A DNA stretch of 48,364 bases from Clostridium aciditolerans (GCF_016316925.1 NZ_JAEEGB010000045.1:103482-151845), one strand, 5' to 3'; numbered from the stretch's first letter, positions 25,869 to 34,537 are shown. Notes: generated from the letters alone by a model not told the origin. Program-made: numbers and translations.

Positions 25869-26858
25869 ATGAAAAAGAATGTTTTAAGATTGACAGTATT
25901 AACATTTACAGTAGCTGCTTTTCTTTCATCAAATATTACTGTATTTGCTAAACCAGTGCAGGTGGAGAAAGGTCACGGCAGTTTAAATCAGAATGTAAAT
26001 AGCTCAAATCAGAAGGAAAATAATTCAGATAAGAAGGTAAATAGCTCTAATAATAAGTATAGCAAGAAAGCAGAAAAAGAGGTTTATATAATATCTCATA
26101 GATTAGATAAAATCGAAGTTTCATTAAAAGATGTTATGAAAAAAATGGATGCATATCTTAATAGTACAACAACATCATCTGCCATAGTCATTAGTGACAC
26201 AACTAGCAGTGCAATACAGGGAGATGTAAGCAGTGATGAGAGTACCATTGATACTTCAACTCAAAATATAGAAGACAAAGAAAGCAATGGGGAAACTCAG
26301 GATTTAAGTGATGATTTTGAAAATGAATATAAAGAAGAGGACAGTGGAAGATATAATAGTTTTTATGGTAAACTAAATGCTATTAGCAATAGACTTAATA
26401 CTGTAGAAAGACAACTTAGTAGAATCGGTGATTCCGGTAACCCTGAGTTGGCTCAGTTAAATAGTAGAGTAGCTAGTTTAAAGGATCAAGTAAAAACTTC
26501 TATGGATAATTTGGCAAAGGTGCAAAAGCAAAGTGTAGATAAGATAAAGACAAAGTCTAATAAAAAGCAAATGGAAGAACAAAAAATAAGTCAGGATAAA
26601 AAGATCTGGAAAATTCATTTTAGTAAAGACTTAAAAGGAGAAACGATTAATTCAAAAAATATTATGATAGTTGATCCAAATAATAATTTAGTTGATGCTA
26701 GCATATCATATGATAAAAATAATAAGAGCGTAATGATTGAGACGAAAGATGGTTTCAATAAAGGTGAAACATACTTTATTTTTATTGGGGATGAAGTTCA
26801 ATCTAGTGAAGGTGAAAAATTAGATAAACCTGTAGAGAAAAAGTTTAATGTAAATTAA
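25869..26858 (+). CDS. Secreted coiled-coil protein with C-terminal SbsA-like Ig domain
   Basis: A 329-residue exported protein. Residues 1-27 are a signal peptide (MKKNVLRLTVLTFTVAAFL, cleavage after VFA). An Asn/Ser/Lys-rich linker, a helical segment (about 70-100), a Ser/Thr/Asp-rich stretch and a second coiled-coil (about 160-225) follow. The last 85 residues form an SbsA-like Ig domain with KIWKIHFSKDL, NIMIVDP and TYFIFIGDEVQS, as in the protein at position 1. A cell-envelope or secreted role is likely. GGGAGGT precedes ATG and a hairpin terminator follows. Confidence 0.8.
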   Translation: MKKNVLRLTVLTFTVAAFLSSNITVFAKPVQVEKGHGSLNQNVNSSNQKENNSDKKVNSSNNKYSKKAEKEVYIISHRLDKIEVSLKDVMKKMDAYLNSTTTSSAIVISDTTSSAIQGDVSSDESTIDTSTQNIEDKESNGETQDLSDDFENEYKEEDSGRYNSFYGKLNAISNRLNTVERQLSRIGDSGNPELAQLNSRVASLKDQVKTSMDNLAKVQKQSVDKIKTKSNKKQMEEQKISQDKKIWKIHFSKDLKGETINSKNIMIVDPNNNLVDASISYDKNNKSVMIETKDGFNKGETYFIFIGDEVQSSEGEKLDKPVEKKFNVN

Positions 26859-26871
26859 TTACTTGAAAACA

Positions 26872-26909
26872 GCTGTTATTCCTATATGGCAAGCACAGCT
26901 GTTTTTTTA
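26872..26909 (+). terminator. Terminator of the Ig-like protein gene
   Basis: AAAACAGCTGT and ACAGCTGTTTT pair as an 11-bp stem followed by T residues (26874-26907). Confidence 0.8.
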
Positions 26910-26940
26910 TATAGATAATATTTAAATATGGAGTATACAT

Positions 26941-26973
26941 CTTCATAAAATCTTCATAGCAAAATGATATACT
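26941..26973 (+). promoter_or_regulatory. 11-bp-spaced TTCATA pair and -10 box
   Basis: CTTCATA at 26941 and again at 26952 are exactly 11 bp apart. The -10 TATACT starts at 26968, 15 bp after the second TTCATA. There is no -35 consensus, which suggests an activator-dependent promoter of the same type as at 27573. Confidence 0.55.
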
Positions 26974-27006
26974 TTCCACAAATTAATATCTCAGGGGGGA
27001 ATCATT

Positions 27007-27495
27007 ATGACTATGACACATTACATGTCACTTTTAGCAGAAAATCAGCCGTGGAATCTTATAATTTTTATGGCTATACCAGTTATAATGGCTGAAACAC
27101 TTACAATTACAGAGTTTTTTATTATATTCAATAAAACTAGAACAGGAGGAATCAGAACTTTAAATAAAGTAATAGGAATTTTAGACGGATTTTATTTTAC
27201 AGGTATTTTTATTTACTTACTTATAACTGCTGTTATACCACTAACTAAAACTGGTGGTTGGCATACTTGGGTAGACGTTGTTGCTGTAGGATTTTATTTA
27301 AGTGGAGTTTTATTTCTTCTTCCAATTGCACTTATGGAATTAGGAATTATATTTAGAAATAAGAGTTTTGAGGAAAAGTTAAAAATTCACTTTATGTTGG
27401 TAGGTGGATTTCTTGTTGTTGCCCATATTGCGATGATTTTTGGAATGGTAAATCCTGAAATTATAAGCAATATGCCAGGTATGCATAATATGTAG
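27007..27495 (+). CDS. DUF6803-like integral membrane protein
   Basis: A 162-residue protein with about four to five membrane helices and a conserved-looking N-terminus (MTMTHYMSLLAENQPWNLIIFMAIPVI in two parts). A short Met/His-rich tail (NMPGMHNM) might bind a metal. I recall this pattern as DUF6803, a family without known function; the assignment is from memory. GGGGGGAA precedes ATG. It is monocistronic behind a promoter with 11-bp-spaced TTCATA repeats. Confidence 0.65.
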   Translation: MTMTHYMSLLAENQPWNLIIFMAIPVIMAETLTITEFFIIFNKTRTGGIRTLNKVIGILDGFYFTGIFIYLLITAVIPLTKTGGWHTWVDVVAVGFYLSGVLFLLPIALMELGIIFRNKSFEEKLKIHFMLVGGFLVVAHIAMIFGMVNPEIISNMPGMHNM

Positions 27496-27572
27496 AAGAC
27501 AAATTTATAAAATATTATAATAACAGAAAGGTATTTATTAACAAGTGTTAGTAAGTACCTTTTTACACGTAG

Positions 27573-27615
27573 TTCACATTGCCTTCATATAAAATTCACA
27601 TCTTATTTTTATAAT
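27573..27615 (+). promoter_or_regulatory. Three 11-bp-spaced direct repeats and perfect -10 upstream of the M23 peptidase
   Basis: TTCACA (27573), TTCATA (27584) and TTCACA (27595) start exactly 11 bp apart. TATAAT begins at 27610, 15 bp after the last one. No -35 hexamer is present, as expected of a PhoB-type activated promoter. Confidence 0.65.
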
Positions 27616-27631
27616 TTGCATTAGGCTGTAT

Positions 27632-27678
27632 TTTTATAGGGTTTCAAGGCTGAAACTTAATCTAATACCCCTATAAAA
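27632..27678 (+). promoter_or_regulatory. Hairpin in the 5' leader of the M23 peptidase gene
   Basis: TTTTATAGGG (27632-27641) and CCCTATAAAA (27669-27678) can close a leader hairpin, with an inner TTTCA/TGAAA pair. Its 3' arm ends a few bases before the AAGGAGGAAG ribosome binding site, so it might affect translation. Role unknown. Confidence 0.4.
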
Positions 27679-27699
27679 TATCGGAAGGAGGAAGTTAAA

Positions 27700-28836
27700 A
27701 TGAGACGAAGTATATCTTTAGTAATTACTGCAGCAATTACCAGCTCTATGTTTTCTTATGCTTACGCAGAAGGAATTGAAGACAAGCAAAACAAATTAAA
27801 TGAGGTGAATAATTCTATTCAACAACAAAAAGACAAACTAAAAAGTATTAATAACAACAAAGAGAATGTACAAAAGGAACTAGAAAATTTGGACAAGGAT
27901 ATGTCACAAGCCTCTGCAACACTTCAGACTTTAAATGGTAAAATTTCAGATTTGAATTCTAAGATAAAAGTAAACGAAAAAGAAATTCAATCGAAAAAGC
28001 AAGAGTACATTAATGAAAATGAATTGTTCAAGCAAAGGGTTAGAGCATTATATGAGTCAGGGAATAGTGCATATTTAGATGTTATACTAAATTCAAAGAA
28101 TTTTTCTGATCTTATAGGTAGAATGGATATAATTAAAAAGATTATTGATTATGATAAGAATCTCATATCTGACATAAAAGAAAAACAGGAAAGTTTAGAA
28201 AAAAAACAGTCAGAACTTGAAAAAAACAAGAAAAGTGTATTGAGCTTAAAAAGTGAAGCAGATGAGAAATACAAGATATTGAAATCAAAGTCTACTGAAA
28301 AGAAGCAGTTAGTTGAAAAATTAGATAAAGACAAAAAATATTATGAAAATATGATAGCTCAGGAGCAATCGGAATCTCAGGAACTTACAAAAACTATTCA
28401 ACAGATGAAAAAACCATCATCTTCAACGCAAATTAATTCTAATGGAAAGCTATTTTGCGTTACAGGCAAACCATATGCTATAACATCTCCTTTTGGTATG
28501 AGATTTCACCCTGTACTTGGATATAGTAGATTACATGCAGGAATTGATATAGGGGTGCCAATAGGTACACCAGTCTATGCACTTGAGGATGGTGTAGTAA
28601 TTGCAGCACAGTCTATGTCTGGGTATGGAAATGTGGTTATGATTAATCATGGGAATATAACTTCCGTTTATGGACATAACTCCTCTTTAGCAGTATCTCC
28701 GGGACAAGTTGTAAAAGGAGGACAATTAATTTCTTACTCTGGTAATACTGGTGTCTCCTCAGGACCTCATCTTCATTTTGAAATCAGAAATTCTAGTGGA
28801 CAGCCAATAGAACCTAGTGGATATTACGTACATTAA
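27700..28836 (+). CDS. Secreted coiled-coil M23-family peptidoglycan endopeptidase
   Basis: A 378-residue exported protein. The signal peptide (1-23) ends at AYAEG. A long two-part coiled coil (about 25-240, EnvC/PcsB-like) is followed by a LytM/M23 metallopeptidase domain (about 255-378). Zinc ligands are visible in GMRFHP, LHAGIDIG (H and D) and the catalytic/zinc motif PHLHFEIR. It cleaves peptide cross-bridges in peptidoglycan outside the cell; the coiled coil usually regulates activity, often through an FtsEX-type partner. The promoter carries the 11-bp-spaced repeats. Confidence 0.9.
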   Translation: MRRSISLVITAAITSSMFSYAYAEGIEDKQNKLNEVNNSIQQQKDKLKSINNNKENVQKELENLDKDMSQASATLQTLNGKISDLNSKIKVNEKEIQSKKQEYINENELFKQRVRALYESGNSAYLDVILNSKNFSDLIGRMDIIKKIIDYDKNLISDIKEKQESLEKKQSELEKNKKSVLSLKSEADEKYKILKSKSTEKKQLVEKLDKDKKYYENMIAQEQSESQELTKTIQQMKKPSSSTQINSNGKLFCVTGKPYAITSPFGMRFHPVLGYSRLHAGIDIGVPIGTPVYALEDGVVIAAQSMSGYGNVVMINHGNITSVYGHNSSLAVSPGQVVKGGQLISYSGNTGVSSGPHLHFEIRNSSGQPIEPSGYYVH

Positions 28837-28868
28837 GTTTTAAAATTTACATAATGATATGATTTTTA

Positions 28869-28905
28869 AAGAGCCCTAAACTGTTGAGCTTAGGGTTCTT
28901 TAGTT
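28869..28905. terminator. Terminator after the M23 peptidase gene
   Basis: AGAGCCCTAA and TTAGGGTTCT pair (one G-U) around CTGTTGAGC-like loop bases, followed by TTAGTT. Confidence 0.7.
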
Positions 28906-28930
28906 CTTAATTCTATGTTTAATTATCATC

Positions 28931-29266
28931 TTAACGTCTTGGAAAATACATAATAATTAAAACTCCAACAAGAGCAATAATTCCTCCAATAATGTCAGCT
29001 TTGTCGGGAACAATTTTATCAACCTTCCAACCCCATAAAATTGAAAGAACTATAAAAATGCCACCATAGGCAGCATATACTCTTCCGAAACCAGCATTAA
29101 AGGATTGAAGTGTAGGTATAATTCCATAGATAGCTAGACCTAAAGCTCCAAAGAGTCCATACCAAGGGCTTCTACCATCCCTAATCCATAACCAAACTAG
29201 ATAACCTCCTCCTATTTCAAATAATCCTGCCAAGATAAAATAAAATAACGATTTTATAACATCCAT
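28931..29266 (-). CDS. YnfA/UPF0060-family small membrane protein
   Basis: A 111-residue protein with four membrane helices and the YnfA pattern: [20 protein letters not shown], then [14 protein letters not shown] and a closing [20 protein letters not shown]. The family resembles small multidrug-resistance transporters but has no firmly established function. The ATG at 29266 is chosen because it has AAAGGTG upstream and gives the usual family length of about 108; a longer in-frame start at 29302 is unlikely. A Fur-box-like sequence lies about 215 bases upstream. Confidence 0.85.
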   Translation of the reverse strand: MDVIKSLFYFILAGLFEIGGGYLVWLWIRDGRSPWYGLFGALGLAIYGIIPTLQSFNAGFGRVYAAYGGIFIVLSILWGWKVDKIVPDKADIIGGIIALVGVLIIMYFPRR

Positions 29267-29479
29267 TTTAAATGCACCTTTCGCCAAGAATGTGATAGAC
29301 ATCAGTTACGATAGAATTTCTTATGTTTTCAAGATATATATTAGATTCCTCATTAGGAACATATTAAATTAGGTTAATTAAAAACAATATAAGTTCATAT
29401 ATCTCTTTTCATAGTATATAGTAATGTTAATGTATTCGATTTGCAAGAAAAAAACTGTTGTTGATAATTATTTTAAATT

Positions 29480-29498
29480 GATAATGGCAATCAATATC
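29480..29498. promoter_or_regulatory. Fur-box-like sequence in the 400-base gap 29267-29670
   Basis: GATAATGGCAATCAATATC matches the classical Fur consensus GATAATGATAATCATTATC at 16 of 19 positions by my count. The gap otherwise holds AT-rich sequence and, at its right end, the DUF2935 terminator. No iron-uptake gene is adjacent; the only gene downstream on either strand is the YnfA-like one. Confidence 0.4.
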
Positions 29499-29624
29499 AT
29501 TAATAATTTAATTATATATTAAGCTTTTTAGAATATCAATGGTTTTATTTCTTAGCATAATAAAGTTTTAATGTATAACTCAAAAGTTTCATAAAGTTTA
29601 TAATTTTAATAATTGGAAAAGTGG

Positions 29625-29658
29625 AAAAGGCCGCCTATACAAAGCATAGGAAGCCTAA
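29625..29658 (-). terminator. Terminator of the DUF2935 gene
   Basis: AGGCCGCCTAT (29628-29638) and ATAGGAAGCCT (29646-29656) pair with a two-base internal mismatch. On the minus strand the stem is followed by CCTTTTCC and lies just past the DUF2935 stop. Confidence 0.65.
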
Positions 29659-29670
29659 AATTTTTATTAC

Positions 29671-30603
29671 TTATACATTACGAACTTGGCTAAAGCTCCT
29701 TAGCAATCTAATATAGTGATTAGCTTCTCTAACGACATGGTCACCAAGCAGTGGAAAGGCTATAGATCTAATAGTACAGTTAATTAATCCCTCGGTACCT
29801 TGCTTTTTAAAGTCTCTAATTCCAACGGTATTTTTAAGTGATTTTTGAGTTACATTAGGTAACAAGCCAAGACTTTCTGCTAGATTTTGAGATTCAATAG
29901 TTAACTCATCAAATTTCTTTCCATAATCATTTGCAGTATTAAGCAATTTAACTTCTGTTGGATCTAACAAGCCCCTTATAAATTTTGCATGTTCAGCCAT
30001 AATTCTATTCCAGAATGTTTCTTGGTTTATAACTTCTTGGACTATGTTAATTTCCTGTCTATTTTGCAGCATAGTTAGCATTCTTAAATAGAGTTGAGCC
30101 TCTCTAAGTATGTGATCTATAAGTAATGGATAATTAGTAGTAAACACTTTACAAGATAGAACGTCTTTTAACAGTCTGCTTTTAAATAAGGCAATTTGAT
30201 TGGCGGCAACCATTGCTCGTTGGTTCAATTCAGATACACGCATAACAATGTCGGAATCTTGTCTAACATTAGTACATTTAATTAAATTAGCTTCCATTTT
30301 AGTTATATTAGTATCAATTAGGATTGCAGTATAATATTCAGTTTCTCTTTCAGCGTCAAGAGTCATATCGGTAATTAGCTCTCCAGAGTTTGCTACTTCT
30401 GGGCTTATAATTCCGCAAGAAAGCTGAATAGTTTCCACTAAGAGTTGACTAAATTGATTTTTTAACGTATCTGCTTGGTGTGCTAAGCCTGGATTTTTTG
30501 TTGTGAAGCCTGCCTCAAGAAAAATAGCATGTTCTTTAGCAATTCTCATAAAGAATAAATTTAATTCTAGAGATTGCCTAACAAACTCTCTATTAGATAA
30601 CAT
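29671..30603 (-). CDS. DUF2935 domain protein (two tandem domains)
   Basis: A 310-residue all-helical soluble protein built from two similar halves, each about 130-150 residues. They share FWxRIMxEHAxF-like (FFMRIAKEHAIFLEAGF and FWNRIMAEHAKFIRGLL) and late H-I-L-R-E-A-x-x-Y-L-R-x-L / H-V-V-R-E-A-N-H-Y-I-R-L-L motifs. The repeated His and Glu positions resemble four-helix metal-binding bundles, so a di-metal site is possible but not shown. The family is common in spore-forming Firmicutes and has no established function. It is monocistronic with a downstream hairpin. Confidence 0.85.
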   Translation of the reverse strand: MLSNREFVRQSLELNLFFMRIAKEHAIFLEAGFTTKNPGLAHQADTLKNQFSQLLVETIQLSCGIISPEVANSGELITDMTLDAERETEYYTAILIDTNITKMEANLIKCTNVRQDSDIVMRVSELNQRAMVAANQIALFKSRLLKDVLSCKVFTTNYPLLIDHILREAQLYLRMLTMLQNRQEINIVQEVINQETFWNRIMAEHAKFIRGLLDPTEVKLLNTANDYGKKFDELTIESQNLAESLGLLPNVTQKSLKNTVGIRDFKKQGTEGLINCTIRSIAFPLLGDHVVREANHYIRLLRSFSQVRNV

Positions 30604-30684
30604 TATAAACTCCTTTTAATTTGCTACATTCTATTATATGAATTAAATTCTTAAATGGTTACTATTAACACAATTAAATTTTGC

Positions 30685-31266
30685 TTAAATATCTATATTT
30701 TCAAAACTTGTTGCAAATTTACATAAAAAATCCTCAATGTAATGAGGCTCTAAATTCTGAAGTTCTTCTGGAAGTGAGTTTATAGGAATATAAGGGAAGG
30801 AGTTATCACTATTATAATATTTTATGATATTATCATATTTATTTTTAAATAAGTTCTTAGCACCAGTAATTGATCCGCAGTGAACATATACTCTGCTTGG
30901 ATAAATGTTGTAATGTGCTCCAATTCTCAGTGAGCAATCATATAAATTTAAAGGCCCGAAATACTTGATAATATTATTTCTTCGTAAGCTATAAACGGTG
31001 TCTAGTATATCAGTAAAGCATAGACTATTTGATATTTTCTCTTTTATTAAATCATCTTTTAGGCACTGATACATGTTGTTAGCCATATTGAATCTGAGTA
31101 TATTGTCTTGTGCAAGTACCTTATCATCAGAGCCTATCTTAAATACAGAATGGTAAATCAATTCATCATAATCTTCTATCTCTTTAAATTTTTCTAGTTG
31201 TTCTTCAAATTTTTCCATAAATTTTTCTTTGTAATTTTTAACTAATTCATTTAAAGGAGTAGACAT
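30685..31266 (-). CDS. Hypothetical protein (193 aa)
   Basis: A soluble protein starting MSTPLNELVKNYKEKFMEKF with a coiled N-terminus. A mixed alpha/beta part follows with NIYPSRVYVHCGSITGA (about 135-151) and an acidic end. No known domain or catalytic motif is recognised, and there is no signal peptide. The ATG at 31266 is preferred because GGAGG lies nine bases upstream; an in-frame start at 31299 would place that site inside the gene. It reads divergently from the coiled-coil/GrpE-like operon. Confidence 0.6.
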   Translation of the reverse strand: MSTPLNELVKNYKEKFMEKFEEQLEKFKEIEDYDELIYHSVFKIGSDDKVLAQDNILRFNMANNMYQCLKDDLIKEKISNSLCFTDILDTVYSLRRNNIIKYFGPLNLYDCSLRIGAHYNIYPSRVYVHCGSITGAKNLFKNKYDNIIKYYNSDNSFPYIPINSLPEELQNLEPHYIEDFLCKFATSFENIDI

Positions 31267-31544
31267 GACATTTAACCTCCAGTGTAATAGATTATTCATA
31301 TAATTTTATGAATTACATCAGTAAATAATGTTTAGTGAGGTAGAAAAATTTATATAGAGAATAATTTGTAAGTTGATACTGAAAGTTATATGGCTTCATA
31401 TGTTTTACATAATTTTGAAAAATAAGTAAATATGTACTATAATGGTGATGACAATGTGATTTGATTTTGAGAATATACTACTTAGTATAATTAAAGTTTT
31501 TTATATAAAATGGTCTAATATTGTAATCTAGGAGGTAGATATAA

Positions 31545-31979
31545 TTGAATAGTATAAAAGAAAGTTATATAAATTCTAAAGTAGTTTATTATGACGATAT
31601 TGATAAGGACAAGCTTTATAATGCTAAAAAAACAGATTTAATTAACTTAAGCGTGATAAATAGTAATGTTAAAGAAAAAGAAGCTATGGAGAGACAAGAA
31701 CAGATAGAATATAAAATAAAAGATTTATTAAAGAATTCAAAAGTAAATATAAAAAACACGACACCAATAATAAATAATATAAATAAACAATTAATGCAAG
31801 ACAACTTATTAATGAAAATAAAGATAGAAAGCATGAAGCAAACCTTCAAAAACATATCAAGTTATTGCTCGAATTTAAATGAGCAAAAATTAGAGATGAA
31901 TAATAAATATATAAATAATATTTTAAAAGATATATTCGATAATTTTATGCTGGAGATAGAAAAAGCAAAGGAGGACTAG
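31545..31979 (+). CDS. Hypothetical coiled-coil protein, first gene of the GrpE-like operon
   Basis: A 144-residue Lys/Asn/Ile-rich helical protein with probable coiled coils at about 45-70 and 85-140. There is no signal peptide or known domain. The TTG start has AGGAGG upstream. The gene ends 9 bases before the GrpE-like gene, whose ribosome binding site lies inside this gene's last codons, so translation is probably coupled. Confidence 0.65.
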   Translation: MNSIKESYINSKVVYYDDIDKDKLYNAKKTDLINLSVINSNVKEKEAMERQEQIEYKIKDLLKNSKVNIKNTTPIINNINKQLMQDNLLMKIKIESMKQTFKNISSYCSNLNEQKLEMNNKYINNILKDIFDNFMLEIEKAKED

Positions 31980-31988
31980 GTATAAATT

Positions 31989-32570
31989 ATGTCAATTAAT
32001 ATATGTAAAGATATAGAGTCATTAAAAAAACAATTTTATGAAATCAATATTAATAAATATGATAAAATTCATAATCATTCAGAGAATAGTTGTACAAATG
32101 GTAGCTTATATGAGCTTTTAAGTTTTTTAGAGACATTAAATAAAGATGTTATTGAAAATAGAAACTTACTTAAAAGTGTTCTAGAAGAGGATCAGGAGTT
32201 TAAAAAGAGATGTATAGAGAAGATAAAAAATATGCTTAATGTATATGTAAATTTTTATGATTACGTATATGAAAAAAGACAGTATTTTGAGGAATTAGAA
32301 ATGGATACAAAAGAAGAGGTATTAAAAACTATTGATAATATACTTAAATTTTTAGAAAAAGAATATTTAAATATTGGACTAACAATTTATACTCCTAATA
32401 TAGGAATTGATAAGCTAGATATTAGTAAGCATGAAGTAATAGAAAAGAAAGTAAATAATGTTTTACCAAATAATACAATTATTTGTGTAAAAAAGAAGGG
32501 GTTTTATTATAATGATAGAAATATAAGATATATAAGAAGTGCGAAGGTAGTAGTAGCAATAAGTTCTTAA
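31989..32570 (+). CDS. GrpE-like protein
   Basis: A 193-residue protein. The N-terminal two thirds form a long helix (about 30-135), and the last 60 residues match the GrpE beta domain: T-P-N-I-G-I-D-K-L-D then SKHEVIEKK, PNNTIICVKKKGFYYNDR and IRYIRSAKVVVAIS, parallel to HE-V, GTI-x-V-x-x-KGY and R-x-A-x-V-x-V in GrpE. GrpE exchanges nucleotide on DnaK. Main-locus grpE genes sit beside dnaK and dnaJ; this one does not, so it may serve an unusual Hsp70-like partner or have another role. Confidence 0.6.
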   Translation: MSINICKDIESLKKQFYEININKYDKIHNHSENSCTNGSLYELLSFLETLNKDVIENRNLLKSVLEEDQEFKKRCIEKIKNMLNVYVNFYDYVYEKRQYFEELEMDTKEEVLKTIDNILKFLEKEYLNIGLTIYTPNIGIDKLDISKHEVIEKKVNNVLPNNTIICVKKKGFYYNDRNIRYIRSAKVVVAISS

Positions 32571-32637
32571 TACTTTAGTATTTTGCAGCTACTGCACAAC
32601 CTATTTATTATATATTTTATTTGAAGTAGGTGTTTTT

Positions 32638-33816
32638 ATGGGGGAATTAGTACAATTTTATAAAGAGGGAATAGAGAATTTTGCTGAAGGAAATTTGAAT
32701 AGTGCCTTTAATTATCTAAGCATGGCAGTTAATGAAGGCTTAGAAATAGAAGAAAGTAACAACGCACTTGCATTAATACTTATGTATAGAGGAGAGTTTG
32801 AACAAGCATATAGATTTTTCATGATTAATAATAAAAAATTTAATAATAAGCTTAGTGAGAAATATCTACTGGAAATTGATAAGGTGAACAATTTTATAAA
32901 AAGGCATAATGATATGGTAGATTTGGCAAAGCGGTGCAGATATGATGAAGCCTTAAGTGCATTATTATTCTTAAGAGAGAACGGTTTCAGAACAGTAAAT
33001 GATGATATACTTATATGCCTTATATATCACCTCAAAAAAGAACATAAGAAGTGCAGACAAATTCTGTCCGAAATTTATGAGATGAACAAAGAAGAGTTGT
33101 TTTATTATGAAATGAAAAGCTATTTAGATAGAAAAAGTAGTTCTAAGATGAAATTGAGCATGGTATCCTTAGCTGCAATAGCAATAGTATTTTCATCAAT
33201 AACAATATCAAAAATTAGTATTAGTAAGAGTTATAAGGCAGCACAAACAGATATAGCTGCTAGACCAGTAGTAAATAAAACAGAGAAAAGTGATGATTCA
33301 CAGTATAAGCTTCTTGTAAAATTAAGTGATGATATTATGAAAGAAGATTTATATGATTTTGCCCAAAATGATAAAAAATTAGATATATCAGCTTTGGATG
33401 AACAAAGCAGAGCAATATATAGCAAATTAAAAGAAAATTATAGCACCAAAGCAGAAATATATTTTTACAAAAATGGCTTAGCTTTTTATAAGAACGGTGC
33501 ATATAAAAAGGCATATGAGTATTTATCAATTGCTTATGATAACATGAAAAACAATTATTTAGATGAGCATGTAATCTTCTTTACTTCAAAGGCTGCTAAA
33601 GCAAGCGGCAATCAAAGCATAAATTATTATAAAGAATATGTTAAAAAGTACTCTAAAGGAACATATATTGAGGAATGTCTTTATGATTTAGCAATTCTCA
33701 GCTATGAAAATAAAAATGTGAAAGAAGCGCAAAAATATGCGTCTATTTTAGCATCTGAATATACTGCTTCCATATATAATAATGACAAGATAAAATTGAT
33801 TATAGATAAAAATTAG
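32638..33816 (+). CDS. Membrane-anchored TPR protein
   Basis: A 392-residue protein. TPR-like helical repeats (about 5-165) precede a single membrane helix (about 176-198, MVSLAAIAIVFSSITISKI), and a second TPR-like region (about 275-390, with FYKNGLAFYKNGAYKKAYEYL) follows outside. The layout resembles proteins that link cytoplasm and envelope assembly. It probably belongs to the same transcription unit as the coiled-coil and GrpE-like genes, with a terminator right after its stop. Confidence 0.75.
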   Translation: MGELVQFYKEGIENFAEGNLNSAFNYLSMAVNEGLEIEESNNALALILMYRGEFEQAYRFFMINNKKFNNKLSEKYLLEIDKVNNFIKRHNDMVDLAKRCRYDEALSALLFLRENGFRTVNDDILICLIYHLKKEHKKCRQILSEIYEMNKEELFYYEMKSYLDRKSSSKMKLSMVSLAAIAIVFSSITISKISISKSYKAAQTDIAARPVVNKTEKSDDSQYKLLVKLSDDIMKEDLYDFAQNDKKLDISALDEQSRAIYSKLKENYSTKAEIYFYKNGLAFYKNGAYKKAYEYLSIAYDNMKNNYLDEHVIFFTSKAAKASGNQSINYYKEYVKKYSKGTYIEECLYDLAILSYENKNVKEAQKYASILASEYTASIYNNDKIKLIIDKN

Positions 33817-33848
33817 AAGGGTCTGAGAGTTTTCAGACCCTTTTTTAA
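33815..33848 (+). terminator. Terminator of the GrpE-like operon
   Basis: A perfect 10-bp stem, AAGGGTCTGA (33817-33826) and TCAGACCCTT (33833-33842), followed by T residues. Confidence 0.88.
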
Positions 33849-33868
33849 TGAGTATAAGCTTGTATAAA

Positions 33869-34207
33869 TTAAAAATGTGTTAAGTACATTATAATACCGT
33901 ATATTGAGCAAAGTCCAAGGAAAAAAGGAGTAATACTAAGCCTAAACTTTTCCTTTTTATAAGCTACTATATTTAATAGTAGAGATAAAATGCTGAAAAT
34001 AAGCATTAAAATAAATAAGTAGTATGCATAGCTCATTAAATCCATATTCCATGTTTTGCGAACAGGTAAATCTTTAATCCTATTAAGATAGGATTCAAAA
34101 GGAGGTCTAGCTCTATCTATTAAAAATGCGGAAACAAGGCCAATTATCCAAATAAGTACATTCATATATATAACGATTTTGGTATAAATTTTTTTTGTGT
34201 TTTTCAT
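33869..34207 (-). CDS. Hypothetical membrane protein (112 aa)
   Basis: A small protein with three membrane helices (about 8-28, 54-78 and 85-108) and a polar, Arg-rich loop after the first. I do not recognise the family. The ATG at 34207 is preferred over the upstream in-frame start at 34216, with a weak GTGG site upstream. The 330-base gap beyond (34208-34537) is AT-rich and I see nothing specific in it. Confidence 0.55.
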   Translation of the reverse strand: MKNTKKIYTKIVIYMNVLIWIIGLVSAFLIDRARPPFESYLNRIKDLPVRKTWNMDLMSYAYYLFILMLIFSILSLLLNIVAYKKEKFRLSITPFFLGLCSIYGIIMYLTHF

Positions 34208-34537
34208 AGACACCACTTATTAAGTTTAAATTTAACTAAGTGGATTTCACCTCACTTTCTTTAAGGATTTAATATATTTTATTCGCGGAAAGTGTAAAAA
34301 ATTACATGCATAGATTTCGGAATTGTGTGAGAATTATGATATAACTTCATTATAAATCATTCTAAATATAAGTCTAGATACATCTTATAAATTTGTGTAA
34401 AGAATTGAAAAGATGATTTTGTGTTGCAAAATTTCTATGTATCTTGCATATCTAATATTGCATCTTGAAAGAAATCTATAGTTTCAATTTATAAAATTCA
34501 ATAAAATAGAATTATGAAAAAGCAGGAGGTGTTAACT

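Noticed and set aside
29430-29525. 31-codon frame overlapping the Fur-box-like sequence
   Set aside because: It has no ribosome binding site, low-complexity AT-driven composition and no resemblance to any small protein.
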